Source of the DNA: Actinomyces sp. oral taxon 448 str. F0400
GTDB lineage: Bacteria > Actinomycetota > Actinomycetes > Actinomycetales > Actinomycetaceae
DNA length: 51,996 nucleotides
Assembly (NCBI RefSeq): GCF_000220835.1
Contig: NZ_GL985606.1
Coordinates: 2,760,023-2,812,018, forward strand
Direction of reading: 5' to 3'
The position numbers and the translations under genes are program-made. Every line of letters starts with the position of its first letter. Positions within the stretch are counted from its first letter, which is position 1. Positions 1-7,843 of the stretch are shown in pieces. Below the pieces are notes generated by a model, which saw only the letters and a list, made by a program, of their open reading frames with translations, was not told where the DNA came from and did no database searches.

Positions 1-418
1 GGGGGGCGTCCTCACCGGGCGCGACGGCGGCGCGCAGCCTTTCGGCGACAGGAGCGGGCAGCAGATCGACCGCACCGACCAGCCGCAGATGCCAGCGTCC
101 CGTGGAGGCGAGCTCGCCGACGGCGTGGGCGATGATGTCGAGCAGGGACGAGAGTTCGGCCGGGTCGCGTGCGAGGTTGTCGGTGCTCAGGAGCCACAGG
201 GTGACGACGCGCACGCCGGCGGCCTCCGCCCATCCGAGGAACTCCTCGATCTTGTCCGCTCCGCGCTTATGACCCTGAGCGGTGCCGAATCCTCTAGTAC
301 GGGCCCAACGGCGGTTACCGTCGAGAATGACGCCGACGTGTCCGGGCACCCGTCCGGGTTCGATCTGCGCAGCCAGACGGCGCTCATAGAGCTCGTAGAC
401 GAGGTTCCTCCCTGCCAT
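1..418 (-). CDS. uppS: Isoprenyl diphosphate synthase (UppS family), N-terminal part, cut by window edge
   Basis: Cytosolic cis-prenyltransferase that condenses isopentenyl diphosphate with an allylic diphosphate to make the long Z-polyprenyl diphosphate used as lipid carrier for peptidoglycan and glycan synthesis. About 139 residues are visible, roughly half of the usual ~250. The frame is open from the ATG at 418-416 to the left edge, so the C-terminus lies outside the window. The family signature is plain: VGVILDGNRRWAR with the catalytic Asp near residue 34, then the GHKRGADKIEEFLGWAE helix and TLWLLSTDN strand. A GGAGGAG ribosome site lies just upstream of the start. It is divergent from the hemolysin III gene at 596, the same pairing as M. 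tuberculosis Rv1086/Rv1085c (known synteny). Product chain length cannot be judged. Confidence 0.93.
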   Translation of the reverse strand, partial: MAGRNLVYELYERRLAAQIEPGRVPGHVGVILDGNRRWARTRGFGTAQGHKRGADKIEEFLGWAEAAGVRVVTLWLLSTDNLARDPAELSSLLDIIAHAVGELASTGRWHLRLVGAVDLLPAPVAERLRAAVAPGEDAP

Positions 419-518
419 GGCTCTCCTCCGGGTGCGGTCGGCTCGTTGCCCCGGGCGCCCGAGCGGGCCCCCGACCCAACGGTAGCGCGCAGGTGAGGCG
501 CACCCCACCTTCCATCAG

Positions 519-553
519 AACCTACGGTAACGTAACCTACGGGACCGTAAGTT
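519..553. promoter_or_regulatory. Repeated/inverted operator-like element between uppS and hemolysin III gene
   Basis: Three copies of one half-site lie in the 177-bp divergent gap: AACCTACGGT at 519-528, AACCTACGG at 534-542, and the inverted form ACCGTAAGTT at 544-553. Copies two and three form a near-perfect palindrome around 543; copies one and two are direct repeats 15 bp apart. Such arrangements are typical of dimeric repressors, for example the TetR-type regulators that control lipid genes in actinobacteria. The regulator is not identified here, so this is inference from symmetry and position. Confidence 0.5.
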
Positions 554-595
554 GCCGGTTCCGGCGATCCTCAACCCCGTTCAGGAGGTCAGTCG

Positions 596-1339
596 ATGAC
601 TACTCAGACCCCCGTGCACGAGACCGCCCCGACCGATGAGGGCGCGCGCAGCGCCACCTCGGCGGATATCCTGAACGCGAAGCTCTCCCGCACCTTCGAA
701 GGCATCATCAAACCGCGTCTGCGCGGCTGGATCCACGCGGGCACCGCCCCGCTGGCGCTGGCCGCGTGCATCGTCCTGACCGTCCTCGCCCCGGGCGCCG
801 GGCTGATGTGGGCGTGCGCCACCTACCTGACCTGCTCCCTGCTGCTGTTCGCCAACTCGGGCGTCTACCACATCTCCAACGGCCATCTCCCGCGCAAGGT
901 GTCGACCACCCTCCAGTCCCTCGACCACTCCAACATCTTCCTGCTCATCGCCGGCACCTACACGCCCCTGTCGGTGGCCCTGCTCAGCACCAGGACCACC
1001 GCTCTCGTCCTCGGCATCGTATGGGGCGGGGCCGCCATGGGCATCATTAAATGCCTGGTGTGGCCCAGTGCCCCGCGCTGGTTCTCCACCGTCCTGTACG
1101 TGGCGCTGGGCTGGGTGGCGATCTGGTTCCTGCCCCAGTTCTGGGTCACCGGCGGAGTCGCCATCGTGTGCCTGCTCGTGGCCGGCGGCGTGCTCTACAC
1201 CATCGGCGGCGTCATCTTCGTGCGTCAACGCCCCGACCCCGCACCGCGGTGGTTCGGGTTCCACGAGATCTTCCACGTGTGCACGGTCGCCGCCTGGGCC
1301 TGCCAGTGCGTCGCCTGCTACCTCGCCGTCCTCGGCTGA
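596..1339 (+). CDS. Hemolysin III family (TrhA/PAQR-like) membrane protein
   Basis: A 247-aa polytopic inner-membrane protein of the hemolysin III / YqfA (TrhA) family, bacterial relatives of PAQR receptors. The first ~50 residues are soluble; seven hydrophobic segments follow, from about residue 53 to the C-terminus. The three conserved zinc-site motifs are present: Ser and His in ANSGVYHIS in the second/third segment region, Asp in LDHSNIF, and the paired His of FHEIFHV near the C-terminus. These suggest a metal-dependent hydrolase-like site, but the substrate is not known for this family. The start is well supported by AGGAGG at 583-588. It is divergent from uppS and shares its operator-like repeats. 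Despite the name, haemolysis should not be assumed. Confidence 0.92.
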   Translation: MTTQTPVHETAPTDEGARSATSADILNAKLSRTFEGIIKPRLRGWIHAGTAPLALAACIVLTVLAPGAGLMWACATYLTCSLLLFANSGVYHISNGHLPRKVSTTLQSLDHSNIFLLIAGTYTPLSVALLSTRTTALVLGIVWGGAAMGIIKCLVWPSAPRWFSTVLYVALGWVAIWFLPQFWVTGGVAIVCLLVAGGVLYTIGGVIFVRQRPDPAPRWFGFHEIFHVCTVAAWACQCVACYLAVLG

Positions 1340-1707
1340 GCGCGCGAGCGCCCCGCCTCACGGACAGCGGGCGACCGCCCGGGACGCCGACCCCCTGCGC
1401 CCTCACGCTGGCCGCGGAAAGCGCCGTCGTCGGACCGCAACGGCGGTAGCCTGCCGCCACCGACCCCAGGAGGCGCGTATGGCCAAGACCAGGACGACGA
1501 CCGCCGAGTCCTGACGGCGGACCACCGATCCGAACCCCGCTTCGGAGAGCCTTCGAAGAGCAGAGGCCCGCGCCACGGCGGAGAGTCAGCGCGCGGACTT
1601 CCCGCCCGCGCGCGAGCGGAGACGCCGTCCTCCGGGGGCTAGACTCGCGCCCCGTAACCCACCATTACCCATATCCATCGTTCAGTTCGTTCAGTCTAGG
1701 AGGACCC
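1340..1707. other. Intergenic region before greA
   Basis: No convincing gene. An 11-codon frame (1479-1514, ATG to TGA, product MAKTRTTTAES) has an AGGAGG-like site at 1469-1473 but is too short to judge. The last 60 bp are less GC-rich and run into an AGGAGG directly upstream of greA, so they probably carry the greA promoter. Confidence 0.5.
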
Positions 1708-2202
1708 ATGGCCGAGGAGACCACCGAGCAGCAGGGCACCTGGCTCACGCAGGATGCTTTCGACCGCCTCACCGAGGAGCTGCGCCGCCGTAAGGAGAAC
1801 GACCGCAAGGAGATCGCGACGCGCGTCGAGGCCGCCCGTCAGGAGGGAGACCTGCGCGAGAACGCTGGTTATCACGCCGCCCGCGAGGAGGCCTCGCTCA
1901 ACGAGGCGCGCATTATCCAGCTCACCGAGCTGCTCGAGCACGCCCAGATCGGCGAGGCGGCCTCGGACGGGTCGGTGTCCGCCGGGACGATCGTGACCGC
2001 CAAGGTCGCCGGCAAGGAACAGCGCTTCGCGCTCGGCGGGCAGGAGATCACCGCCGACGTCCCCGAGGGCGTCAAGGTCTTCTCCCCCGACGCGCCGCTG
2101 GGAAAAGCCCTCAAGGGGCACAAGGCCGGTGAGGCCGTGACCTACACCGCCCCCAACGGCAGGGAGATCAAGGCCGAGATCGTCGACGTCACCACGCTGT
2201 GA
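1708..2202 (+). CDS. greA: Transcription elongation factor GreA
   Basis: A 164-aa GreA that binds the RNA polymerase secondary channel and stimulates cleavage of backtracked RNA. The N-terminal coiled-coil (about 15-80) carries LTQDAFDRLTEELRRRK and the acidic tip LRENAGYHAAREEAS, including the GDLRENA motif. The C-terminal FKBP-like globular domain (about 85-164) ends with the family's APNGREIKAEIVDV strand. Length matches the usual 157-165. AGGAGG at 1697-1702 fixes the ATG. It appears monocistronic; a perfect 16-bp palindrome 34 bp after the stop may terminate it. GreA also lies near the uppS/hemolysin III pair in mycobacteria. Confidence 0.97.
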   Translation: MAEETTEQQGTWLTQDAFDRLTEELRRRKENDRKEIATRVEAARQEGDLRENAGYHAAREEASLNEARIIQLTELLEHAQIGEAASDGSVSAGTIVTAKVAGKEQRFALGGQEITADVPEGVKVFSPDAPLGKALKGHKAGEAVTYTAPNGREIKAEIVDVTTL

Positions 2203-2236
2203 ACCGGCTGGCGTCCGCGTCGGTCCCGACGACCGC

Positions 2237-2252
2237 CGACGGCGCGCCGTCG
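2237..2252 (+). terminator. Possible greA terminator hairpin
   Basis: Perfect 16-bp GC palindrome (CGACGGCGCGCCGTCG) 34 bp after the greA stop. No T-tract follows, so it would have to act as a non-canonical GC hairpin. Confidence 0.4.
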
Positions 2253-2362
2253 CAGATCGCGAGCGCTCCGCGAGGCCCCATCCCGGGACCGCGCGGGGCA
2301 CTCGCCGTCGACGATGACAGAGCGCGGAAACGCGGACGGCGACCCCGCGATAGCGTGCGCGC

Positions 2363-3091
2363 ATGACGGTTTGCAGCTCCACAACGCCTCCGCCCGCGCG
2401 CAACACCGAAATCCCCGGCCGTCGGACCAGCGTGCTGCCGCATCCCGGCGAGCACGTCGTCCTGGGTGCCCCGCTCGACGGCCCCTGGCCGCAGGGCACA
2501 CAGGTGCTCTACCTGGCGGGCGGCTGCTTCTGGGGAGTGGAGCGCATCCTGTGGCGGCAGGAGGGCGTGGTCGCCACCGCCGTCGGCTACATGGGCGGCA
2601 CGACGCCCAACCCCACCTACCGGGAGGTGTGCACCGGCGCCACCGGTCATGCCGAAACCGTACGGGTGGCCTATGATCCCGCCGTCGTCGGAGCCGGCGG
2701 CGAGGCGCTGCTGCGCGTCTTCTGGGAGAACCACGACTCCACCCGCCTCAACCGCCACGGCAACGACATCGGCCCTCAATACCGTTCAGCGGTGTGGACG
2801 ACGACACCCGAGCAGGCCGCCGCCGCCCGCCGGATCCGCAACCTGTTCCAGGGCGAGCTGACCCGTCTGGGCCTGGGGACCTGCGTGACGACGATCGGAC
2901 CGGCCGACGAGCTGTACGCCGACTTCGGCGGGCCGTTCTACCCGGCTGAGGACTACCACCAGGGCTACCTGCACAAGAACCCGGGCGGCTACTGCAACCA
3001 CGGTCCTAATGGGGTGACCTGTCCGGTGGGCGTGGCGGACCTGCCCGCCCAGACCGACGTCCTGCCCCCGGAGACGGCTCCCGAGGTCTGA
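2363..3091 (+). CDS. msrA: Peptide-methionine (S)-S-oxide reductase MsrA
   Basis: A 242-aa cytosolic repair enzyme that reduces methionine-S-sulfoxide in proteins. The catalytic Cys is in AGGCFWGVERILW (about residue 54), followed by the family blocks GYMGGTTPNPTYREVCTG, GHAETVRVAYDP and FWENHD. The C-terminal YHQGYLHKNPGGYC and the later GVTCPVG supply the resolving cysteines. The ~45-residue N-terminal extension ahead of the core is like that of the E. coli type, so length is normal. The start chosen is ATG 2363. It has no Shine-Dalgarno, but TAGCGT lies at 2351-2356, six bases upstream, fitting a leaderless mRNA. No MsrB gene is adjacent. Confidence 0.96.
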   Translation: MTVCSSTTPPPARNTEIPGRRTSVLPHPGEHVVLGAPLDGPWPQGTQVLYLAGGCFWGVERILWRQEGVVATAVGYMGGTTPNPTYREVCTGATGHAETVRVAYDPAVVGAGGEALLRVFWENHDSTRLNRHGNDIGPQYRSAVWTTTPEQAAAARRIRNLFQGELTRLGLGTCVTTIGPADELYADFGGPFYPAEDYHQGYLHKNPGGYCNHGPNGVTCPVGVADLPAQTDVLPPETAPEV

Positions 3092-3117
3092 GGCCGGGAT
3101 TCCACCGCGGTCGGCTG

Positions 3118-3137
3118 GGCGGAGAGCGCGTTCCGCC
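3118..3137 (+). terminator. Possible msrA terminator hairpin
   Basis: GGCGGA at 3118-3123 pairs with TCCGCC at 3132-3137 across an 8-nt loop, 27 bp after the msrA stop. There is no T-tract. Confidence 0.35.
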
Positions 3138-3245
3138 GGAACACGGTGCGGACGCCGCCCCAGCGCCGCCGCCGCTTCCGCGACCGCGCGGGGCACGGGT
3201 GCCGTGGGGCGCATGGGGCTCCTGGGACTGACTCGAACAGAGAAG

Positions 3246-3365
3246 TGTCCAAATCTGCCACAAAGGGGCTGCGCGGCGGCAACGAGCTCGAAGAAAAGAC
3301 TGGAATTCCAATGATCGTCTTTTCTCAGTCCGTCAGAATCAGGACCTTTGTGGCAGATTTGGACA
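3246..3365. repeat. 120-bp element with perfect 21-bp terminal inverted repeats (MITE-like or structured RNA)
   Basis: The arm at 3246-3266 (begins TGTCCAAATCTGCC) is the exact reverse complement of the arm at 3345-3365 (ends GCAGATTTGGACA). Nested inside are a 9-bp perfect inverted repeat (AGAAAAGAC 3292-3300 with GTCTTTTCT 3317-3325) and the 10-bp palindrome TGGAATTCCA at 3301-3310. No open frame lies inside and no clear target-site duplication flanks the arms. It could be a miniature inverted-repeat transposable element, the remains of an insertion sequence, or a long RNA hairpin. Confidence 0.6.
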
Positions 3366-3448
3366 TCGGAAGCCGGACGAGCTCTCCGAGAGAGGATGTC
3401 ACCGCTCTGAGAACCGGCTCCCGCCCCCTCGTCGAGGAGAGCCTTGCT

Positions 3449-3542
3449 CCGGGATACGAATCCGGCCCCAGCAGGGCCCGCGCTGCCGGTGGGGTCGTCA
3501 ATCTCGACTCGACATGTCGGTCTCGAGATCCCGGGATACGAA
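3449..3542. repeat. 12-bp direct repeats flanking an ACATGT palindrome
   Basis: CCGGGATACGAA occurs at 3449-3460 and again at 3531-3542. Between them, around 3499-3530, is an imperfect palindrome centred on ACATGT (TCTCGACTCGACATGTCGG and its mirror). A closely similar ACATGT-centred stretch, with ATCTCG on both sides, lies at about 12558-12588. This suggests a dispersed intergenic repeat. Its position just upstream of the ATPase start at 3567 would also allow a regulatory role. Confidence 0.45.
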
Positions 3543-3566
3543 CGGGCGGTGTGTCAGGATCGGCGC

Positions 3567-5447
3567 ATGAGCGAGAACGAATACGGGCGGAGCCGCCGGG
3601 GCGGGCGCGAGTACCGGGGCGGCCGCGGCTACCGCGGAGGCGGCTACCACGGAGGCGGCTCTGCTCGCCGGGACGATCGCTCGCGCCGCGACTACGACGA
3701 CGAGCCGCGCGACGGCATCCTCGCCGACCTCGTCGGTCACCTCCACGCCCTGGACGGTCGCTCCTACGCCGCCTACAAGGCGACCGTCGGCCGCTACGAG
3801 GCCCCCGAAGGCTGGGTGCTGCGCATCGACCGGGTCCAGCCTGACCCCTACGCCCCTCCGACCCGTATTCGTCTCGAAATCCCCGCCGACCTGCCCGGCC
3901 TGGAGATCCTGGCCGACCGCGGGCTCGTCGGCACGGTCGACCGCCGCCTGGCGGTGCGGGACTTCCTCACTCGCGAGTTGCACGCGGGCTTCAAGGGTAC
4001 TGCGCTGTCGATCGCCTCACCGGGCCAGGAGATCCTGGAGCGCTCCGCCGTCGTCCTTCTGCCCGACGCCGACCCGCAGGAGGACGGGGAGGACGGCGAG
4101 CAGGCGGCCAGTGCCGCCGCCTGGACGTTGGAGATCCGCGCCCGTATGGCCCTGCCGGCGCGCGGGCGCTCCATCCAGGGGCACGAGGCCGCCCGCATCG
4201 TCTCCCGTGACCTGACCCGGGAGGTGGGAACCGCCCTGGATCTGACCGGCCGGAGGGCCGAACGGCTGACCGCCCACGTTGCCGCGCTCGAGGACCACCG
4301 CGCGCTGGCGCGGGCCGTGCGCGAGAACGGGTGGGTCTCCTTCCTCGCCGACGGCGCCGAGCTTCCCCGCCGCTCCGGGGTCAGTGATGCGCCCATGCGC
4401 ACTGGCGCCGTGCCGCTGCGGGCGCCGGAACCGCTGGCCGCCGTCGTGGAGCTTCCGCACGCCGGCCGGGTGCGGGGCACGGCCATCGGGTCGGGGGTGA
4501 CCGTCATCGTCGGCGGCGGCTACCACGGCAAGTCGACGCTGCTGGCCGCCATCGAGCGGGGCGTCTACCCGCATGTGCCGGGCGACGGTCGCGAGCTGGT
4601 GGCCACGGTCCCCGATGCCGTCAAGGTGCGCGCCGCGGATGGGCGGGCCGTCACCGGCGTCGACCTGTCCCCCTTCATCTCCCACCTGCCGGGCGGTCGG
4701 GACACCACCGCCTTCACCACCAAGAACGCCTCGGGTTCGACCTCGCAGGCGGCCTCGATCATCGAGGCCATCGAGGCGGGGGCGAGCGCCCTTCTGCTCG
4801 ACGAGGACACCTCGGCGACCAATCTGCTCATCCGCGACGCCCGCATGCGCGCGCTCGTGGCCGATGAGCGCGAGCCGATCACGCCCTTCGTCGATCGGGT
4901 GGGGGCGCTGTCGGCCTCGGGGGTCTCGACGGTCATGGTCATGGGCGGGTCGGGCGACTACCTGGACGTCGCCGATCGGGTCGTGCTCATGGACTCCTAC
5001 GCATTGCGCGACGCCACCACCGAGGCAGCCGCCGTCGCAGCCGCCCAGCCGCGCGTCTCGACGGCCCTGTCTCAGTGGCCGACGGCGGGGGCGCGCGTAC
5101 CGCTGCCCTCTCCCCCGCGTGACCGGCGCGGCCCGGTCCGCACGCGTTCGCGCGGGCTGACCCAGGTCACGCTCGACCGTGAGGACATCGATGTCGCGGA
5201 CGTGTCGGGGATCGTCGACCCGGGCCAGACCGAGGCGATCGCCCACGCCCTGCGGGCCCTTCTGGAGCAGCGCTTCGACGGGGAGTCGTCGCTGGCGCAA
5301 TGCCTGGAGGATCTGGACGCGCTGCTGGATGACGAGGGTCTGGACGCGCTGGGCTCGGCCCGCGAGCACCCGGCCTTCCTCGTGCGACCCCGGGCGGTCG
5401 ACGTCGCCGGGGCCGTCAACCGCTACCGGAGTCTCGAGTTGGCCTGA
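3567..5447 (+). CDS. ABC-class ATPase domain protein (COG3044 type) with Arg/Gly-rich N-terminus
   Basis: A 626-aa soluble protein of the predicted 'ATPase of the ABC class' family (COG3044), which has no transmembrane partner and no established bacterial role; a trypanosome relative (MRB1590) binds RNA. Residues 1-45 form an RGG-rich tail (RRGGREYRGGRGYRGGG), a composition typical of nucleic-acid binding. The ATPase core has Walker A GGGYHGKST at ~316-324, a signature-like SGSTSQAASIIEAIEAG near 389 and Walker B ALLLDEDTSATNLL near 408. The C-terminal ~120 residues are helical. The ATG at 3567 is preferred because upstream sequence to 3444 is repeat DNA and the codons there are atypical; its ribosome site (CAGGAT) is weak. 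A role in RNA metabolism is inference. Confidence 0.82.
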   Translation: MSENEYGRSRRGGREYRGGRGYRGGGYHGGGSARRDDRSRRDYDDEPRDGILADLVGHLHALDGRSYAAYKATVGRYEAPEGWVLRIDRVQPDPYAPPTRIRLEIPADLPGLEILADRGLVGTVDRRLAVRDFLTRELHAGFKGTALSIASPGQEILERSAVVLLPDADPQEDGEDGEQAASAAAWTLEIRARMALPARGRSIQGHEAARIVSRDLTREVGTALDLTGRRAERLTAHVAALEDHRALARAVRENGWVSFLADGAELPRRSGVSDAPMRTGAVPLRAPEPLAAVVELPHAGRVRGTAIGSGVTVIVGGGYHGKSTLLAAIERGVYPHVPGDGRELVATVPDAVKVRAADGRAVTGVDLSPFISHLPGGRDTTAFTTKNASGSTSQAASIIEAIEAGASALLLDEDTSATNLLIRDARMRALVADEREPITPFVDRVGALSASGVSTVMVMGGSGDYLDVADRVVLMDSYALRDATTEAAAVAAAQPRVSTALSQWPTAGARVPLPSPPRDRRGPVRTRSRGLTQVTLDREDIDVADVSGIVDPGQTEAIAHALRALLEQRFDGESSLAQCLEDLDALLDDEGLDALGSAREHPAFLVRPRAVDVAGAVNRYRSLELA

Positions 5448-5458
5448 GGGCTGCGCGT

Positions 5459-5493
5459 CGCGAGAGGATCCACCGGATCGGCGGCCCCTCGCG
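5459..5493. terminator. Hairpin between convergent ATPase and FMN reductase genes
   Basis: CGCGAGAGG (5459-5467) pairs with CCCCTCGCG (5485-5493) with one mismatch and an 18-nt loop. It sits between two convergent genes and may serve both strands. Confidence 0.45.
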
Positions 5494-5559
5494 TGCGTGT
5501 CAGCGGTCGGCGAGTACGCGTCCGGCGGCGCTCGCCAGCCCCTCGCACGTCAGCGGATA

Positions 5560-6114
5560 TCAGCGCAGAGTGGCCAGGGCCCTGTCCTGGGCGACAAGGG
5601 CCTCGACCATGGCGGGAACCTCGCCGTCATGGAAGGGGGCGGGGGCGAAATCGCCTCCGGAGAAGTCGGTGGCGAGGTGGAGGTTGACCTGGGCGCCGAC
5701 GACGCCGGTGGTGAAGTTGGCCAGGATGGAACGCAGGTGCTCGATCGGGCGGTGGCCGGCGGAGTAGGAGTAGCCGACGAGGCCGACGGCCTTGCCCGCC
5801 AGCACCGAGGGCGTGATGAAATCGATGGCGTTCTTCAACGCGCCGGGGATGGAGTGGTTGTACTCGGGGGTGACGATGATGTAGGCGTCGAAGCCGGCGA
5901 GGGCCTCGTTCCAGGCGACGGCGGCGGGATCCTCGGCCGGGGCCATCATCGGCGGAAGCTCCTCGGCGAAAGCCGGCAGGTGGAAGGCGGCGAGATCGAC
6001 GAGCTCGGCACGAACCCCCTCGACGGTGTTCGCCCGGGCCACGACCCAGTCGGCGACCTGGGCTCCGGCGCGGTGAGGGCGGACGGATCCGAGGATGACG
6101 GCGATGCGGGTCAT
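5560..6114 (-). CDS. NADPH-dependent FMN reductase family flavoprotein
   Basis: A 184-aa flavodoxin-like protein that likely reduces FMN or quinone-like acceptors with NAD(P)H. The N-terminal ILGSVRPHRAG loop binds the flavin phosphate; PEYNHSIPGALKNAID (about residues 80-97) is the family signature next to the isoalloxazine ring. Length matches the ~180-190 typical of the family. The open frame extends upstream to 6312, but ATG 6114 has AGGAG at the right distance and begins exactly at the conserved MTRIAVILGS strand. It lies 142 bp after ilvA on the same strand. The physiological acceptor is unknown. Confidence 0.92.
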   Translation of the reverse strand: MTRIAVILGSVRPHRAGAQVADWVVARANTVEGVRAELVDLAAFHLPAFAEELPPMMAPAEDPAAVAWNEALAGFDAYIIVTPEYNHSIPGALKNAIDFITPSVLAGKAVGLVGYSYSAGHRPIEHLRSILANFTTGVVGAQVNLHLATDFSGGDFAPAPFHDGEVPAMVEALVAQDRALATLR

Positions 6115-6256
6115 GAGATCTCCTTGAGAAGAAGTAGAGGCAGTTGAGTCATGAATCACCATAGGGTTCACATCCCCGGTCCACCAGCACCGCTGGCATG
6201 AGGGTTGCCACACCACATCGGTCCGCTCCGATGCTGCCCCGGCGTCGGGCCTGAGA

Positions 6257-7843
6257 TCAGCGGGCCAGAAAGAAACGAGCCGAGGGGGCGTTGGTCTCCT
6301 CGTGGTAGGCATATCCGAGACGATCCATGTGCTCGGTCAGCTCGATGTCGTCGGGGCCCGCCTCGAAGGCCGTCAAGACGCGCCCGTAGTCGGCGCCGTC
6401 GGTGCGGTAGTGGAACAGGGTGATGTTCCACCGGGTGCCGAGCACCTCCAGGAAGCGCATGAGCGCCCCGGGGGCCTCGGGGAAGGCGACGCTGAAGAGC
6501 CTCTCGGTCAGTCCTTCGGGGGCGCGCCCGCCGATCATGGAGCGCACGTGGACCTTGGCCAGCTCGTCGTCGGTCAGGTCGACGACGTCGTAGCCCACGG
6601 CCTCCAGGTCGCGCACGATGCCGGAGCGCTCCTCGCGCCCGCCGGTCAGGCGCACGCCGACGAAGATCCGCGCCGGCGACCCGGGGGCGGCGGAGGCTGA
6701 GACCCGGTAGTTGAACTCGGTGACGGCCCGCCCGCCGAGCACCGAGGCGAAGCTGAGGAACTCGCCCTGAACCTCGGGGATGGTCACGCCCAGGATCGCT
6801 TCGCGCTGCTCGCCGATCTCGCTGCGCTCACTGATGTAGCGCAGCTGGTGGAAATTGAGGTTGGCGCCTGAGAGCACGCATGCCAGCCGCTCGCCGGTCG
6901 TACGGCGGGCGGCGACGTACTTCTTCAGGCCGGCCAGGGCGATGGCGCCGGACGGCTCGGGCACGGCGCGCAGGTCCTCGAACAGGTCGCGCACGGCGGC
7001 GGAGGTCTCGTCGGAGGAAACGGTGACGACATCGTCGAGCAGGGCCGAGCACAGGCGGAAGGTCTCTTCGCCGACGCGTCGCACGGCGACCCCCTCGGCG
7101 AACAGGCCGACGCGTTCGAGGGTGACAGGCTCGGCGGCGGCGAGGGCGGCGGCCAGGCAGGCGGACTCCTCGTGCTCGACGCCGATAACGGCGACGTCGG
7201 GCATGAGCTGCTTGATCAGGACCGCGATGCCGGCGGCCAGGCCGCCGCCGCCCACGGGCACGAAGACGCGGTCGAGCCCGGCGTCCTGCTGGATCATCTC
7301 CAGACCGATGGTTCCCTGCCCGGCGATGACGCGCGGGTCGTCGAAGGGGGCGATGAAGGTCGGGCCATCGGCGGCCAGGCGCTGGGCCTCGGCCTTGGCG
7401 GCGTCGAAGTTCTCTCCGAGCAGGAGGACCTCGCCGCCGAGCGCGCGCACAGCGTCGACCTTGATGCGCGGAGTGACGGTGGGCATGACGATGGTGGCGC
7501 GGATGCCCAGGATCGAGGCGGAGCGGGCCACGCCCTGGGCGTGGTTGCCGGCCGATGCGGTCACGACGCCGCGGGCGCGCTCGGCGTCGGCCAGGGCGTG
7601 CATAGCGTTGTAGGCGCCGCGGATCTTGAAGGAATGGACGGCCTGAAGGTCCTCGCGTTTGGCCGCAACGACGTTGCCCAGACGCGCGGACAGGGCGGGC
7701 AAGACCTGCAGGGGCGTGTGCTCGGCGGCCTCGTAGACGGGGGCGCGCAGAATGGCGCGCAGGTAGCGGGCCCAGTCCCAGGGAGCGCCGGCGGCGTCAG
7801 TGGTGTCAGCTGTGTCAGCGGGGTCAGTGGAGCGGTCCTTCAC
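6257..7843 (-). CDS. ilvA: Biosynthetic threonine ammonia-lyase (threonine deaminase)
   Basis: A 528-aa PLP enzyme that converts L-threonine to 2-oxobutanoate and ammonia, the first committed step of isoleucine synthesis. The PLP lysine is K73 in HSFKIRGAY; TASAGNHAQG and the phosphate-binding VGGGGLAAG follow. The catalytic domain ends near residue 335. Two ACT-like regulatory domains follow (ILGVTIPEVQGEF..., LFSVAFPEAPGALMRF...), so feedback control by isoleucine and valine is expected. The first 20 residues are a low-complexity T/D/A stretch. The GTG start at 7843 has no Shine-Dalgarno, but TAGGGT lies six bases upstream (7850-7855), as for a leaderless mRNA. ilvD, also for branched-chain amino acids, is on the same strand 2.5 kb upstream, separated by the plus-strand toxin-like cassette. 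Confidence 0.96.
   Translation of the reverse strand: MKDRSTDPADTADTTDAAGAPWDWARYLRAILRAPVYEAAEHTPLQVLPALSARLGNVVAAKREDLQAVHSFKIRGAYNAMHALADAERARGVVTASAGNHAQGVARSASILGIRATIVMPTVTPRIKVDAVRALGGEVLLLGENFDAAKAEAQRLAADGPTFIAPFDDPRVIAGQGTIGLEMIQQDAGLDRVFVPVGGGGLAAGIAVLIKQLMPDVAVIGVEHEESACLAAALAAAEPVTLERVGLFAEGVAVRRVGEETFRLCSALLDDVVTVSSDETSAAVRDLFEDLRAVPEPSGAIALAGLKKYVAARRTTGERLACVLSGANLNFHQLRYISERSEIGEQREAILGVTIPEVQGEFLSFASVLGGRAVTEFNYRVSASAAPGSPARIFVGVRLTGGREERSGIVRDLEAVGYDVVDLTDDELAKVHVRSMIGGRAPEGLTERLFSVAFPEAPGALMRFLEVLGTRWNITLFHYRTDGADYGRVLTAFEAGPDDIELTEHMDRLGYAYHEETNAPSARFFLAR

Larger units (their letters stand above)
3092..3566. other. Repeat-rich intergenic region
   Basis: No supported gene in 475 bp. 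It holds, in order, a possible msrA terminator (3118-3137), a 120-bp inverted-repeat element (3246-3365), and two 12-bp direct repeats (3449-3460, 3531-3542) flanking an ACATGT-centred palindrome. The inner part of the inverted-repeat element is clearly richer in A+T than its surroundings. Open frames across it are not protein-like. Confidence 0.7.

Noticed and set aside
6114-6312. 66-residue N-terminal extension of the FMN reductase frame
   Set aside because: The sequence is unlike the family, and ATG 6114 has a good ribosome site directly before the conserved first strand.
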